From Gemmatimonadota bacterium (lineage in GTDB: Bacteria; Latescibacterota; UBA2968; GCA-2709665), in the NCBI GenBank assembly GCA_028877215.1, contig JAPPFJ010000021.1, positions 1 through 64,000 of the forward strand: a DNA stretch of 64,000 nt, in the 5' to 3' direction. Made by a program: the position numbers and the translations under genes. This document shows, in pieces, positions 41,408 to 49,552 of this stretch; positions within the stretch are counted from its first letter, which is position 1, and each line of letters begins with the position of its first letter. Below the pieces are notes generated by a model that saw only the letters and a list, made by a program, of their open reading frames with translations, had not been told where the DNA came from and searched no databases.

Positions 41408-43411
41408 ATGGCCATCGCCGGCACGGCTGAAGCGCGGCACGAGCATCCCGTGCGACAGGGCGTAACGACGCGCGCTGTCATATTCGGGCTCGGGCTGTCC
41501 GTAGCCGTCAATCTGCTCGCCAATACGATGCGTTACGTGCAGCACGGGTCGTACATGGCTATCAGCCTGATCCCGATGGGCGACCTTCTCCTCTTTCTGG
41601 TGTCCATCCTGATCTGCGCGGCGCTTGCCCGGTGGTTCGGCCGCCGATTCGTGCTGGCGCCCCCGGAATGGATCACGATTTTCGGTATGGGCCTGATCAG
41701 CGCCATGGGCCCCACCTACGGGATCAGCGGGTATCTGGTGAGCCAGATGGTGGCTCCGTACTACTTCGCCACGCCCGAGAACCGGTGGTCGGAGTTTCTG
41801 CACCCGCACCTTCCCGGCTGGTTGATCTCGACGGACGAACAACGGTCCATCACCATGTTCTTCGAAGGGCTCCCGAACGGGATGTCCATTCCCTGGCACG
41901 ACTGGTGGGGGCCGCTGCTGTGGTGGTTCGTCTTTATCGCCGTTCTGGGGTTCGCATGCGTCTGCGTGTCGGTGATTCTGCATCGCCAGTGGGCGGACCA
42001 CGAAAAGCTGGTCTATCCCGCGCTGACGCCCGTGCTGGAGATGGCGAACCGGAGCGGGACCGGGGCGCGCGTCCTTCCGGAATTCATGAAGGGAAAGGCG
42101 TTCTGGGCGGGGTTCGGACTCACGTCGGGGGTGTTCTGGCTGAATATGGTGCACTGGTTCTATCCCGCCTTTCCGAAGGTGATGAACACCCGCATGAACT
42201 ATGTCTGGGATCTCCTGCCCAAACAGTATCCTCCGTTCTGCATCTACCTGAGCGTCTTCGTCATCTGTTTTTCCTATTTCGCCAATCTTGAAGTACTCTT
42301 CAGCATCTGGTTCTTCGACGTTCTCTATATGATTGAAGCCGGCCTTCTGAATCGACTTGGTGTGGTGGCGACGTCTCCGCACTACGGTTCCGGCCCTTAC
42401 AATCTCACGAGCTACAAGTTCCAGACGGCGGGCGCCTTCGCGGCGCTGGTTGTCTGGTGGCTCTGGATCTCCCGCGGGCACCTGCGCCAGGTCTTCCGGA
42501 AGGCGTTCCGACCCGGCGGTTCCGCCCTGGATGACAGCAGGGAGTGGATATCCTATCGCACGGCCGTTCTCGGGCTGGTCGTCTGCATCGTCTACATTGT
42601 GGCGTGGCTATCGCGGATCGGCATCGAACCGGGAATGATCCTGGTTCTGACGCCGGCCATGTTCATCGCGTACGTGGGCGTGGCGAAGGTGGTCGCCGAC
42701 TCGGGGCTGGTGTACGTGGATCCCCCCGCCGTAGCCTGGGACTACGCGCTGTTTGCGCTGGGCGGTGCGCACAGGCTGAATCCGTCGACGAACGCCGCGT
42801 CCAGCCTGCTGCCGTTCACGGTCAACCACCCCAGGAGTTTCGCGTTGCCTATGATCGCGCAGGTGAACCGTCTGGGCGACTTTATTCCCGAAGGCAAGCG
42901 GCGCTTTTTCTGGGGAATCTTCGGGGCGTTCATGGTCGGTACGGTGGTTTCGACGCTCCATACGGTCTGGCTGGCCTACACCATGGGCGGATACAATTTT
43001 CAGCCGAACTGGCTGATTCTTCACGAAGGTGAATGGAACTACGGCCTGGCGGTGGACGCATTGCGCAACCCCCGGCCGATCCTGGCGGTGGAATACTGGC
43101 TGTTTCTCGCGGGAGTGGTTATCATGACTGCCCTGAACGTCATGCGGTACCGGCTGCCCAGGTGGCGCCTGCATCCGGTGGGGTTCGCGCTCTCGGGTAC
43201 GATATTCGCCAGGCTGGAAAGCCTTACGCTTCTGGTCGCGTGGCTGATCAAGTTCCTTATGCTCAGGATCGGCGGCACGGCGTTCTACCGGCGATCGCTG
43301 CCCTTTTTTATCGGGATTCTGACGGCATATATCATTGCGGTGATCGCGGGCACGGTCGTGGACGCCATCTGGTTTCCGAATTCGGGTCACAGGGTTCACA
43401 GCTGGCATTAA
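41408..43411 (+). CDS. DUF6785/DUF6784-type multi-pass membrane protein (OPT-like)
   Basis: A 667-residue inner-membrane protein with about 13-14 hydrophobic helices. Conserved phrases shared with the paralogue at 49549 include ATPENRWSEFLHPHLPGWL, RQWADHEKLVYPAL, VVATSPHYGSGPYN, NHPRSF and VDAIWFPNSGHRVHSW. The family is known mainly from environmental bacteria, has no experimental function and resembles oligopeptide (OPT) transporters in topology. It follows the Gfo/Idh gene by 4 bp. A large periplasmic loop rich in Trp, His and Pro (about residues 115-165) could bind substrate. A role as a transporter for the dehydrogenase substrate is an inference. Confidence 0.8.
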   Translation: MAIAGTAEARHEHPVRQGVTTRAVIFGLGLSVAVNLLANTMRYVQHGSYMAISLIPMGDLLLFLVSILICAALARWFGRRFVLAPPEWITIFGMGLISAMGPTYGISGYLVSQMVAPYYFATPENRWSEFLHPHLPGWLISTDEQRSITMFFEGLPNGMSIPWHDWWGPLLWWFVFIAVLGFACVCVSVILHRQWADHEKLVYPALTPVLEMANRSGTGARVLPEFMKGKAFWAGFGLTSGVFWLNMVHWFYPAFPKVMNTRMNYVWDLLPKQYPPFCIYLSVFVICFSYFANLEVLFSIWFFDVLYMIEAGLLNRLGVVATSPHYGSGPYNLTSYKFQTAGAFAALVVWWLWISRGHLRQVFRKAFRPGGSALDDSREWISYRTAVLGLVVCIVYIVAWLSRIGIEPGMILVLTPAMFIAYVGVAKVVADSGLVYVDPPAVAWDYALFALGGAHRLNPSTNAASSLLPFTVNHPRSFALPMIAQVNRLGDFIPEGKRRFFWGIFGAFMVGTVVSTLHTVWLAYTMGGYNFQPNWLILHEGEWNYGLAVDALRNPRPILAVEYWLFLAGVVIMTALNVMRYRLPRWRLHPVGFALSGTIFARLESLTLLVAWLIKFLMLRIGGTAFYRRSLPFFIGILTAYIIAVIAGTVVDAIWFPNSGHRVHSWH

Positions 43412-43614
43412 CCGGGAAGACGTAAGACGGGAGAGGGGGAGAAAACCGGGTAGACGGGAGACGTAAGACGGTAGAAGATAACCTCGCCGGCTAATTTATC
43501 CCTCCTTGCCTCCGGCAGGAAGAGAAGCCTCACAAGGCAGGAAATCTCTACCCTCTACCGTCTTACCTCTACCCGCATTTCTTCTCCCGTCTCCCCTCTC
43601 CCCTCTCACCGCAA
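43412..43614 (-). repeat. Palindromic intergenic element, copy R12 (inverted, extended)
   Basis: A reverse-orientation copy with lengthened arms: repeated ACGTAAGACGG(G/T)AGA modules at the left, core CTTGCCTCCGGCAGG and CACAAGGCAGG, and repeated TCTACC/TCTCCC modules at the right. It fills most of the 269-bp gap before the next gene. Confidence 0.7.
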
Positions 43615-43680
43615 TTAGGGACTTGAAATTAGCAATCTGTGTAGACTGTCGCGAGATGATATCAGGAAAGGAGTCGTTTT

Positions 43681-44616
43681 ATGCCGGAGTCCATTCTTAA
43701 GGAGCTTGAGAAAGGATTCGTGCTGGCCGACGGTGGAAACGTGGAGGAGTTGCGCCTCCGGGGATATTCGGCGCAGTCGGCGCTCGAGCACTTCCCGGAT
43801 GCCGCGCGTCTGGTCCACCAGGATTTCTTCAGGGCCGGGGCAGGCGTTATCAGAGCCCTGACGGGTCGGTGTACCCGAACCGGGCTCGGCGCAGGGGAGA
43901 ACGGAAGTGCGGCCGACCGGGTCGACGAGATGAACCGGACGGCCGTTGCGCTGGCGAAGGGCGCGGCAGGAGGGGAGGCGCTCGTGGCCGGGACGCTGGC
44001 GCCAACGGGGGCCTTTCAGGCTGATGACGTGGGTTCGGCGGACCGCGCCCGTGCGGAGTGGGAGGAACAGGCCGGTATTTTGGCAGACGCGGGCGTGGAT
44101 CTGCTCGTCTGCGAGTCATTCGCCCGGCTCGACGAGGCGCGCCTGGCGCTGGCTTGCTGCAAGAACACCGCCCTGCCGGTTGTGGTGTCGGTGGACGTCG
44201 CATTGCCCGAGGGAAGATTGAACAATCCGGCGCTTCGCGAGGATGAAGTGACCGACGACGGCGTCGCGCCGGCCGAGTGCGCACGCGTTCTGGCAGGCGA
44301 CGGCGCGGACGTCGTGGGCGCGGGCGGCATGCGTGAACCGGAGGACCTGTGGCCCGTGGTGCTGGAAATGCGGGACGCGGTGGACGCGCCGATGGCCTTT
44401 CTGCCGAATGGGTACCGCACAAGCCGGGGCCACTGGAAGACCATGCGGGAAGCCATGCACGTCTACGGGATCGAAATGGGGCAGTACGCGTTGAAGGCGG
44501 TCGCCCACGATATCCGCTTCGTAGGCGGATCGGACGGCGTGGTGATCCGGCTCCTCCGCTCGATGGCGCAGGCGCTGGACTGCGAGCGGAAACACATTGA
44601 GCTCCGTCCGCGATAA
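43681..44616 (+). CDS. Homocysteine S-methyltransferase family protein 5, zinc ligands lost
   Basis: A 311-residue protein that aligns end to end with the other five family members (VLADGGN, RLRGYS, VHQDFFRAG, CESFARLDEARLAL, PAECARVLAGDGADVVG, QYALKA). All three zinc-ligand cysteines are replaced: glycine 216 in VVGAGGM, and serine 284 and aspartate 285 in FVGGSDGVV where others have GACCG. Without zinc it cannot activate a thiol in the known way, so it is a probable pseudoenzyme. The frame is intact and AAGGAG precedes the ATG, which argues for a kept function rather than decay. An intact paralogue follows 82 bp downstream; the two might form a mixed complex. Confidence 0.85.
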   Translation: MPESILKELEKGFVLADGGNVEELRLRGYSAQSALEHFPDAARLVHQDFFRAGAGVIRALTGRCTRTGLGAGENGSAADRVDEMNRTAVALAKGAAGGEALVAGTLAPTGAFQADDVGSADRARAEWEEQAGILADAGVDLLVCESFARLDEARLALACCKNTALPVVVSVDVALPEGRLNNPALREDEVTDDGVAPAECARVLAGDGADVVGAGGMREPEDLWPVVLEMRDAVDAPMAFLPNGYRTSRGHWKTMREAMHVYGIEMGQYALKAVAHDIRFVGGSDGVVIRLLRSMAQALDCERKHIELRPR

Positions 44617-44697
44617 TGTGCAACGAGGGGGTTGCCGCCAGGTGTCTCCGGGTTTCATTTTACAATTCGGGCAGGACTGTCGAACAGGAGGGCCAGG

Positions 44698-45615
44698 ATG
44701 GGGATGGACATATTAAAGATGCTGGAGGAAGGCGTCGTTCTGAGCGACGGCGGGATGATCATCGAGGCGAGGTGGCGCGGGTACGATACCCCGGCCATGA
44801 TCCTTGAAGATCCTGATGCGCTGCGCCAGATCCATCAGGATTTCTTTCGGGCCGGATCCCACGTGCTGCAGGCGCAGACCTGGTGGACCAGCCGGTCGCA
44901 ACTCGAACGCCGCTTCGATCAGGGCGACGGCCCAAGCGGGGAGGCCGCGCGTCTGGAGGAAATCTCCCGTACGGCAATCCGGCTGGCCATCGAGGCTTCC
45001 GGCGGCGAAGCACTGGTCGCCGGCTGCCTGAACCAGACGGCAGCGGGGTCCTGGACGGGGCCGTACATCTACCAACCGGACAATGCCCGGGCGCGCGAGC
45101 GGGCGTGCGCGGAGTGGGACGAGCACATTTCCTGGATGGTGGACGCCGGCGCCGGGCTTCTCATTCCGGAGACTTTCGCGCGGCTGGACGAAGCCCGGCT
45201 GTGCCTGTCGCGCTGCAAGAAAGCCGACGTGCCCGCAATGGTGTTGATGGGCTCGAGCAGCCGGACGCACGACGGCGCCACGCCGGCGGAGTGCGCGAAG
45301 GTCCTGGCGGACGAGGGCGCGGATATCGTCGGCCTGGTCTGCTCCGGCGATTCGATGACCATGTGGCCGGGGGTCCTGGCGATGCGGGAAGCGGTGGATA
45401 TCCCCATCGCCTACCAGCCGCAGGGCTATCGGAATGCCGGCCCCAATAATTCGGTCATTCGCGAGTCGATGATCGTCTCGGGCAACGAGATGGCCCAATA
45501 CGCGTTGAAGGCCAGGGCAGAGGGTATCAACTTCATCGGCGCGTGCTGTGGCGCGGGCCCCTCGCACATCCGGGCGATAGCGCAGGCGCTGGGCTGCGAG
45601 CGCAATCCGGTTTGA
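44698..45615 (+). CDS. Homocysteine S-methyltransferase family protein 6
   Basis: A 305-residue member with all three zinc-ligand cysteines: C215 (IVGLVCSG) and C283-C284 (FIGACCGAG). The N-terminal GVVLSDGGM and the RWRGYDTPAMIL phrase put it close to the protein at 38177. The ATG at 44698 lies five bases after AGGAGGG; a second ATG at 44704 is possible. It follows the zinc-less paralogue in the same direction and probably in the same transcript. It converges with the lipoprotein gene. Methyl donor and acceptor are unknown. Confidence 0.87.
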   Translation: MGMDILKMLEEGVVLSDGGMIIEARWRGYDTPAMILEDPDALRQIHQDFFRAGSHVLQAQTWWTSRSQLERRFDQGDGPSGEAARLEEISRTAIRLAIEASGGEALVAGCLNQTAAGSWTGPYIYQPDNARARERACAEWDEHISWMVDAGAGLLIPETFARLDEARLCLSRCKKADVPAMVLMGSSSRTHDGATPAECAKVLADEGADIVGLVCSGDSMTMWPGVLAMREAVDIPIAYQPQGYRNAGPNNSVIRESMIVSGNEMAQYALKARAEGINFIGACCGAGPSHIRAIAQALGCERNPV

Positions 45616-45666
45616 CGCGGTTGTCGGAACGGCACGCCATCGTCGGGCGCCGGCCTGCCGGTGCGC

Positions 45667-46593
45667 CTATCGAGCGAATTCGTAGACGAGGGCGCCGGCT
45701 GGCGCGTCTTTGAGTTGTAGAACAATGACGCCTGAATCCTGCCGGTACGCCTTCCGGTACAGCGCTTTGATCGGCGCCAGATCGAATAGATATCCTTCAG
45801 TGATCCACGCCTCACATGGGTCGTCATTGGCATTGTGAGCGAGTGCGACGTTGAGCTGCACCGGGTCCGACTCCATGAAGGCGCCCGATGTGACTAGCGT
45901 GAACTGGTGATCCCTGCATCCTCCGCTGTATGACACCTCAACGGCAAGTGTGTCGCCCGTTATCGCGGCCTCCTTCAGCTCAAAAACGTCCTTGCCCCAT
46001 TTGTCCGTCGCATCCGTGCCGACGTCGACGATGACCGTGGTGCCGCGCCGTTTCGGTTCCTCAAGCCCGTCGTCGTCAACCTGCGTGGAAGCGGTCACGC
46101 TTGCCTTTTCGCCGACGGGGAGGTCGACCTTCAGTTCATATCCACCGTTAACGGGAATACTCGACCAGGTACCCAGCAGACGCCCGTCCCGCCGGGCCCG
46201 CGCCAGGTAGTAACCACTCACGTCGTCCGCGCGAATTTCCATACGGACCTCACCGCGCTCGTCGGTTGTGCCAGACCACTCGAAGTTGGCCGACCGTCCC
46301 GATATGGAACGCGAGAACCCGATGTCAGCGTCCGGGAGCGGCGTCTGACCTTGCCGCAATACGGCAAACACCACGGCCCGTGCGAGATCCTTGTTTACGG
46401 CAACAACGGTATCCGGCAGGTCGTTGTCCGTGGCCGGTTTACTCAGCGGGCCTCCAATCTGTCCGTTCGACTGTCGAGCGTTCGACTCGCCGGAGTTCGT
46501 TATTCCCGGCGTCACCACATGATCGCCGCTGCAAGTCCACGCCAGGCCTGTAGCGAGCGCCAGCGCAAATACACTGCGGATGCGACTGAACAT
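45667..46593 (-). CDS. Lipoprotein with Ig-like/invasin-type domains
   Basis: A 308-residue protein with a lipoprotein signal: charged MFSRIR, a hydrophobic stretch, then LAWTC with the lipobox cysteine at residue 21. A Ser/Asn-rich linker follows. About residues 60-160 look like an Ig-like beta-sandwich (VVFAVLRQGQTPLPDADIGFS, TTDERGEVRMEI). The rest is beta-rich with two further cysteines (GGCRD, DPCEAW). No specific family is recognised. AAGGAGG precedes the ATG at 46593; the longer frame upstream lacks a signal. It is transcribed against both neighbours, so it is probably an independent surface lipoprotein. Confidence 0.75.
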   Translation of the reverse strand: MFSRIRSVFALALATGLAWTCSGDHVVTPGITNSGESNARQSNGQIGGPLSKPATDNDLPDTVVAVNKDLARAVVFAVLRQGQTPLPDADIGFSRSISGRSANFEWSGTTDERGEVRMEIRADDVSGYYLARARRDGRLLGTWSSIPVNGGYELKVDLPVGEKASVTASTQVDDDGLEEPKRRGTTVIVDVGTDATDKWGKDVFELKEAAITGDTLAVEVSYSGGCRDHQFTLVTSGAFMESDPVQLNVALAHNANDDPCEAWITEGYLFDLAPIKALYRKAYRQDSGVIVLQLKDAPAGALVYEFAR

Positions 46594-46814
46594 CGAAATC
46601 CTCCTTGATCCTGAAAGAGGTCGGCGACGATGGCGGAGAGGAGTTCGGCGCCTCGTCACCTGTTCAATGAATGAAACGTGCGGGAGTTTCGCTTTTCTCG
46701 TTTCCTGAATGAGCATAAAGTATATATTGGGATTTACACGATTCGCGGCGGCAGCTTCTGCCGGCGTCTGTGCGGCGATGCCCCCGCGTCACTACAAAAC
46801 GACGGAGGAATTCT

Positions 46815-48035
46815 ATGGATGAGATCAGAATAGGCGTTGCCGGGCTGGGCCACCGCGGGCTGCACTGGATACGGCTGCTTCAGAGCGCCCCGGGTTACCG
46901 GATCACGGCCATCTACGACTGGATCGAGCCGCTGCAGGAGCGTGCGCTGGCGGAGATTGCCTATCGCGACGACGTGAAGGTGTTCAGCAACTACTACGAT
47001 TTTCTTGCGTACGAGGGGATGGACGCGGTGGGTCTGGTGGTGAGGCAGCTGGAGCAGGGAACCATGGCCGCCGAGGCGCTTGAGGCGGGCAAGCACGTCA
47101 ACGCCGAGGTGCCCGCGGCACATACGATGGAGGAATGCTGGCGTATCGTCACGAACGTGGAGCGGACGGGGCTGGTGTACAGCCTGGCGGAGCAGACGCG
47201 GTTCTGGGGGTTCGTGGACGGGTGGAAGAAGCTGGTGGACGACGGGATGCTGGGAAAAATTACCTATGCTGAAGGTCAGTACCTGGGTTACTACGGCACC
47301 CATCAATGGTTCCAGGATTACAACACCGGCAAGAATTACCCGGTTGAGGCGCTTGCCGACCACCCGGATGCCGAGCCCGCCAGTCCGCAATACCTGCCGT
47401 ACATCATCTCCGCTTCGTACGATCTGAGCATACTGCTGAAAATCCTTGACGACCGCGTGATCGAGGTAACCTCGATGAGTACCAGGCCGCCCAGTTATAC
47501 GACGCCGGAGATGCTCAACGCGGATATTCAGGTGGCGCTGATGAAGACGGAGAACGACACACTGATCCGGATGCTGAACGGGTTCAACCAGCCCAGGCCG
47601 CACGGCGACCACCACTGGTGGCAGATGATCGGCACGAAGGGAAGCGTGGAGTGGCGGCGGTCCGGAAAGGAAAAGCCGAAACTGTGGCTGGCGGACACGC
47701 AGATGAACGACTGGATGGAGGTCGACTGGCAGTACCAGCGGACCGACGCGCCCCCGGAGGCGCGGGGAAGCGGCCATGGCGACGCCGACTACTACGTGCA
47801 CATGTATTTCAGAGACGCCATCCTCAAGGGAGAGGCGCTCGAGTACGACGTGTACCGGGTGATGGACTCGATGGCTCCGGCGGTGCTGGCCGTGGATTCG
47901 ATCGAGGAAGGGTCCAGGGTCGTCAGGGTCCCGGACTTCCGGCCCGGCGCGGATCGTCCTTCGGGACAGATGCCGGCGGACCTGGGCGGGATCGGTGGGC
48001 GCATCCACCTGACGAAGATGCCGGGGAGGCCGTGA
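46815..48035 (+). CDS. Gfo/Idh/MocA family oxidoreductase (EVP in place of EKP), paralogue of 40207
   Basis: A 406-residue dehydrogenase, very close to the protein at 40207 (shared MDEIRIG-AGLG-RGLHWIRLLQ start, IEPLQERALAEI, DHHWWQMIGTKG). The Rossmann motif is G7-VAGLGHRG-L16; the EKP position reads E98-V-P100 (GKHVNAEVPAAH). A GGAGGAA ribosome binding site precedes ATG 46815. Its TGA overlaps the ATG of the FG-GAP gene by one base (TGATG), so the two are translationally coupled. In the other cassette the dehydrogenase is coupled to the membrane protein instead, which points to a rearranged duplicate cassette. Confidence 0.9.
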   Translation: MDEIRIGVAGLGHRGLHWIRLLQSAPGYRITAIYDWIEPLQERALAEIAYRDDVKVFSNYYDFLAYEGMDAVGLVVRQLEQGTMAAEALEAGKHVNAEVPAAHTMEECWRIVTNVERTGLVYSLAEQTRFWGFVDGWKKLVDDGMLGKITYAEGQYLGYYGTHQWFQDYNTGKNYPVEALADHPDAEPASPQYLPYIISASYDLSILLKILDDRVIEVTSMSTRPPSYTTPEMLNADIQVALMKTENDTLIRMLNGFNQPRPHGDHHWWQMIGTKGSVEWRRSGKEKPKLWLADTQMNDWMEVDWQYQRTDAPPEARGSGHGDADYYVHMYFRDAILKGEALEYDVYRVMDSMAPAVLAVDSIEEGSRVVRVPDFRPGADRPSGQMPADLGGIGGRIHLTKMPGRP

Positions 48036-49369
48036 TGGCGCGTTTCGATTTCCGGGCGTTCTGGCCGGGAATGGTCGCGGCCGTTGCCTGCGCCGTCGCC
48101 GTTCCCGCCGTCGCCCAGGTCCCTCCCGAGATTCTGGCCTTCAGCCCCGATGTCAGGGGATTGGGCGCCGATGCGGCCGCGAAATGGAAGTCCGTCGACC
48201 TGCGTGACGGCGAGGGCGGAACGCTCGCGGGGACCAATTCCTACGGCATACACGCGGCCGATTTCGACCGGGACGGCGACCTGGACCTCGTCGTGGCCTT
48301 TCAATCGGGCGGGGCGAAGATCCCGGACGAGGACCGTGAGTACGGCATGGTCTATTGGCTGGAGAACCTGGCGCCTCCGCCGGATTCAGGACTGGCGTTT
48401 CGTATTCGTCCACTGGACGACCGGCAGGTCACGCCGAAAGACGCCGTTGTGGTGCGTCGCACTGCCGGAGGGAACACGGCCATTGTGGTCCCCTGCTATC
48501 TGTCGGGCGAGACCGTGATATACGAGACTTCCGATGGAGAGCATTGGACAAAACTCAGCCTCAGGTCGAAAGCGCTCGAGCTTCCGGTCCGGGCCGTGGT
48601 TGCGGACGTCGACGGAGACGACCTCGACGACATTGTGGTCACCTCCATTTCGGAGTCGGGCGACAAGGTCGGGTGGTTTCGTCAGAACAACAGCGAATCG
48701 GAGCCCTGGGAAGCAATGCCGATTCGCGTGAACCTGCCTCCCATCATCGGCGTGGACGCGGGAGACGTGGACCTGGACGGGGATTTGGACCTTGTGTGCG
48801 CCTCCGAGCACGCATCCCGGCCGTTCCTCCTGATCAATGCCGATGGAAAGGGGACCGCGTGGCAACGGGATTCGATTCGCGTGGCATCGCCCGATTCGGT
48901 GCGGCGATGGGTCGCCCGCTTTTCCGACAGACCCCTTTCCCAGGTGCATTCGCGATTTGCGGACCTCGACGGGGACGGGGACCTGGACTGCGTCGAGACG
49001 AGTCTCAGAAACGGGTATCTGGCATGGCGGGAGCGCCTGGGACCCGGGATGGATTGGAAATTTCATAAGATCGCCGGCGGCCTCGGCCACGCCTATTCCT
49101 TCGACGTCGGAGACGTGGACCGGGACGGGCACATGGATATCGTGGCGCCTTCCGACGGGGGAGACGGGGTCTACGTATTCCGGAACGTCAGGGGAGACGG
49201 AACCATGTGGGAGGCGACGCGTCTCGGCGACGGCGCGGACCTCAACTGGCCGAATATCGTCCGTCTGGCGGATCTGGACGGTGACGGTTACGAAGATGTC
49301 ATGTCCACGGATTGGGGGACCAGGGCCGTCGTATGGATCAATCCGTTAGCGCCAATTCGTAGAAAATAG
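48035..49369 (+). CDS. Secreted FG-GAP/VCBS repeat protein
   Basis: A 444-residue protein with a signal peptide (MVAAVACAVAVPAVAQ). Six or more FG-GAP calcium-binding motifs follow (DFDRDGDLDLVV, DVDGDDLDDIVV, DVDLDGDLDLVC, DLDGDGDLDCVE, DVDRDGHMDIVA, DLDGDGYEDVMS), enough for a beta-propeller. There is no ASPIC domain, unlike the protein at 12739. GGGAGG precedes the start, which overlaps the stop of the Gfo/Idh gene. It is probably a periplasmic or surface binding protein for the same substrate. A DUF6785-type gene follows after 179 bp. Confidence 0.85.
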   Translation: MARFDFRAFWPGMVAAVACAVAVPAVAQVPPEILAFSPDVRGLGADAAAKWKSVDLRDGEGGTLAGTNSYGIHAADFDRDGDLDLVVAFQSGGAKIPDEDREYGMVYWLENLAPPPDSGLAFRIRPLDDRQVTPKDAVVVRRTAGGNTAIVVPCYLSGETVIYETSDGEHWTKLSLRSKALELPVRAVVADVDGDDLDDIVVTSISESGDKVGWFRQNNSESEPWEAMPIRVNLPPIIGVDAGDVDLDGDLDLVCASEHASRPFLLINADGKGTAWQRDSIRVASPDSVRRWVARFSDRPLSQVHSRFADLDGDGDLDCVETSLRNGYLAWRERLGPGMDWKFHKIAGGLGHAYSFDVGDVDRDGHMDIVAPSDGGDGVYVFRNVRGDGTMWEATRLGDGADLNWPNIVRLADLDGDGYEDVMSTDWGTRAVVWINPLAPIRRK

Positions 49370-49415
49370 CAACGCGGCGACGCGACGAAGACCACCTGAA
49401 ACGGGGCGTAAAGGT

Positions 49416-49435
49416 CGTCCAAAAGGACGTTTTTT
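49416..49435 (+). terminator. Short intrinsic-terminator-like hairpin
   Basis: CGTCC-AAAA-GGACG followed by six T, 46 bp after the FG-GAP stop. The stem is only five base pairs, so termination may be partial. Confidence 0.5.
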
Positions 49436-49451
49436 CCGTTCACGTCCAGCT

Positions 49452-49509
49452 AATCGCCTTTATCAGCTTGCATATATTCGGTTTTACGTCCCCGAAAAAT
49501 GACGAATCA
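49452..49509 (+). promoter_or_regulatory. 58-bp conserved upstream block, copy B
   Basis: Second copy of the block at 40112-40169 (49 of 58 identical, no gaps). It lies directly after the terminator-like hairpin and ends 39 bp before the GTG of the DUF6785-type gene, so it probably starts a new transcript there. Confidence 0.6.
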
Positions 49510-49534
49510 AGGTCGGCTCCCGCAAAGGAAGACC

Positions 49535-49552
49535 ATGAGTAAGATATCGTGA
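49535..49552 (+). other. Five-codon mini-frame overlapping the start of the DUF6785-type gene
   Basis: AAAGGAAGACC precedes ATG AGT AAG ATA TCG TGA. The stop TGA overlaps the GTG at 49549 that starts the membrane protein. This GTG has no good ribosome binding site of its own, so re-initiation after the mini-frame may drive its translation. A one-base indel in a formerly longer N-terminus is the alternative. Confidence 0.4.

Noticed and set aside
47618..48034. N-terminal extension of the FG-GAP protein frame by 139 codons
   Set aside because: It overlaps the Gfo/Idh gene out of frame and has shadow composition. A signal peptide and ribosome binding site place the start at 48035.
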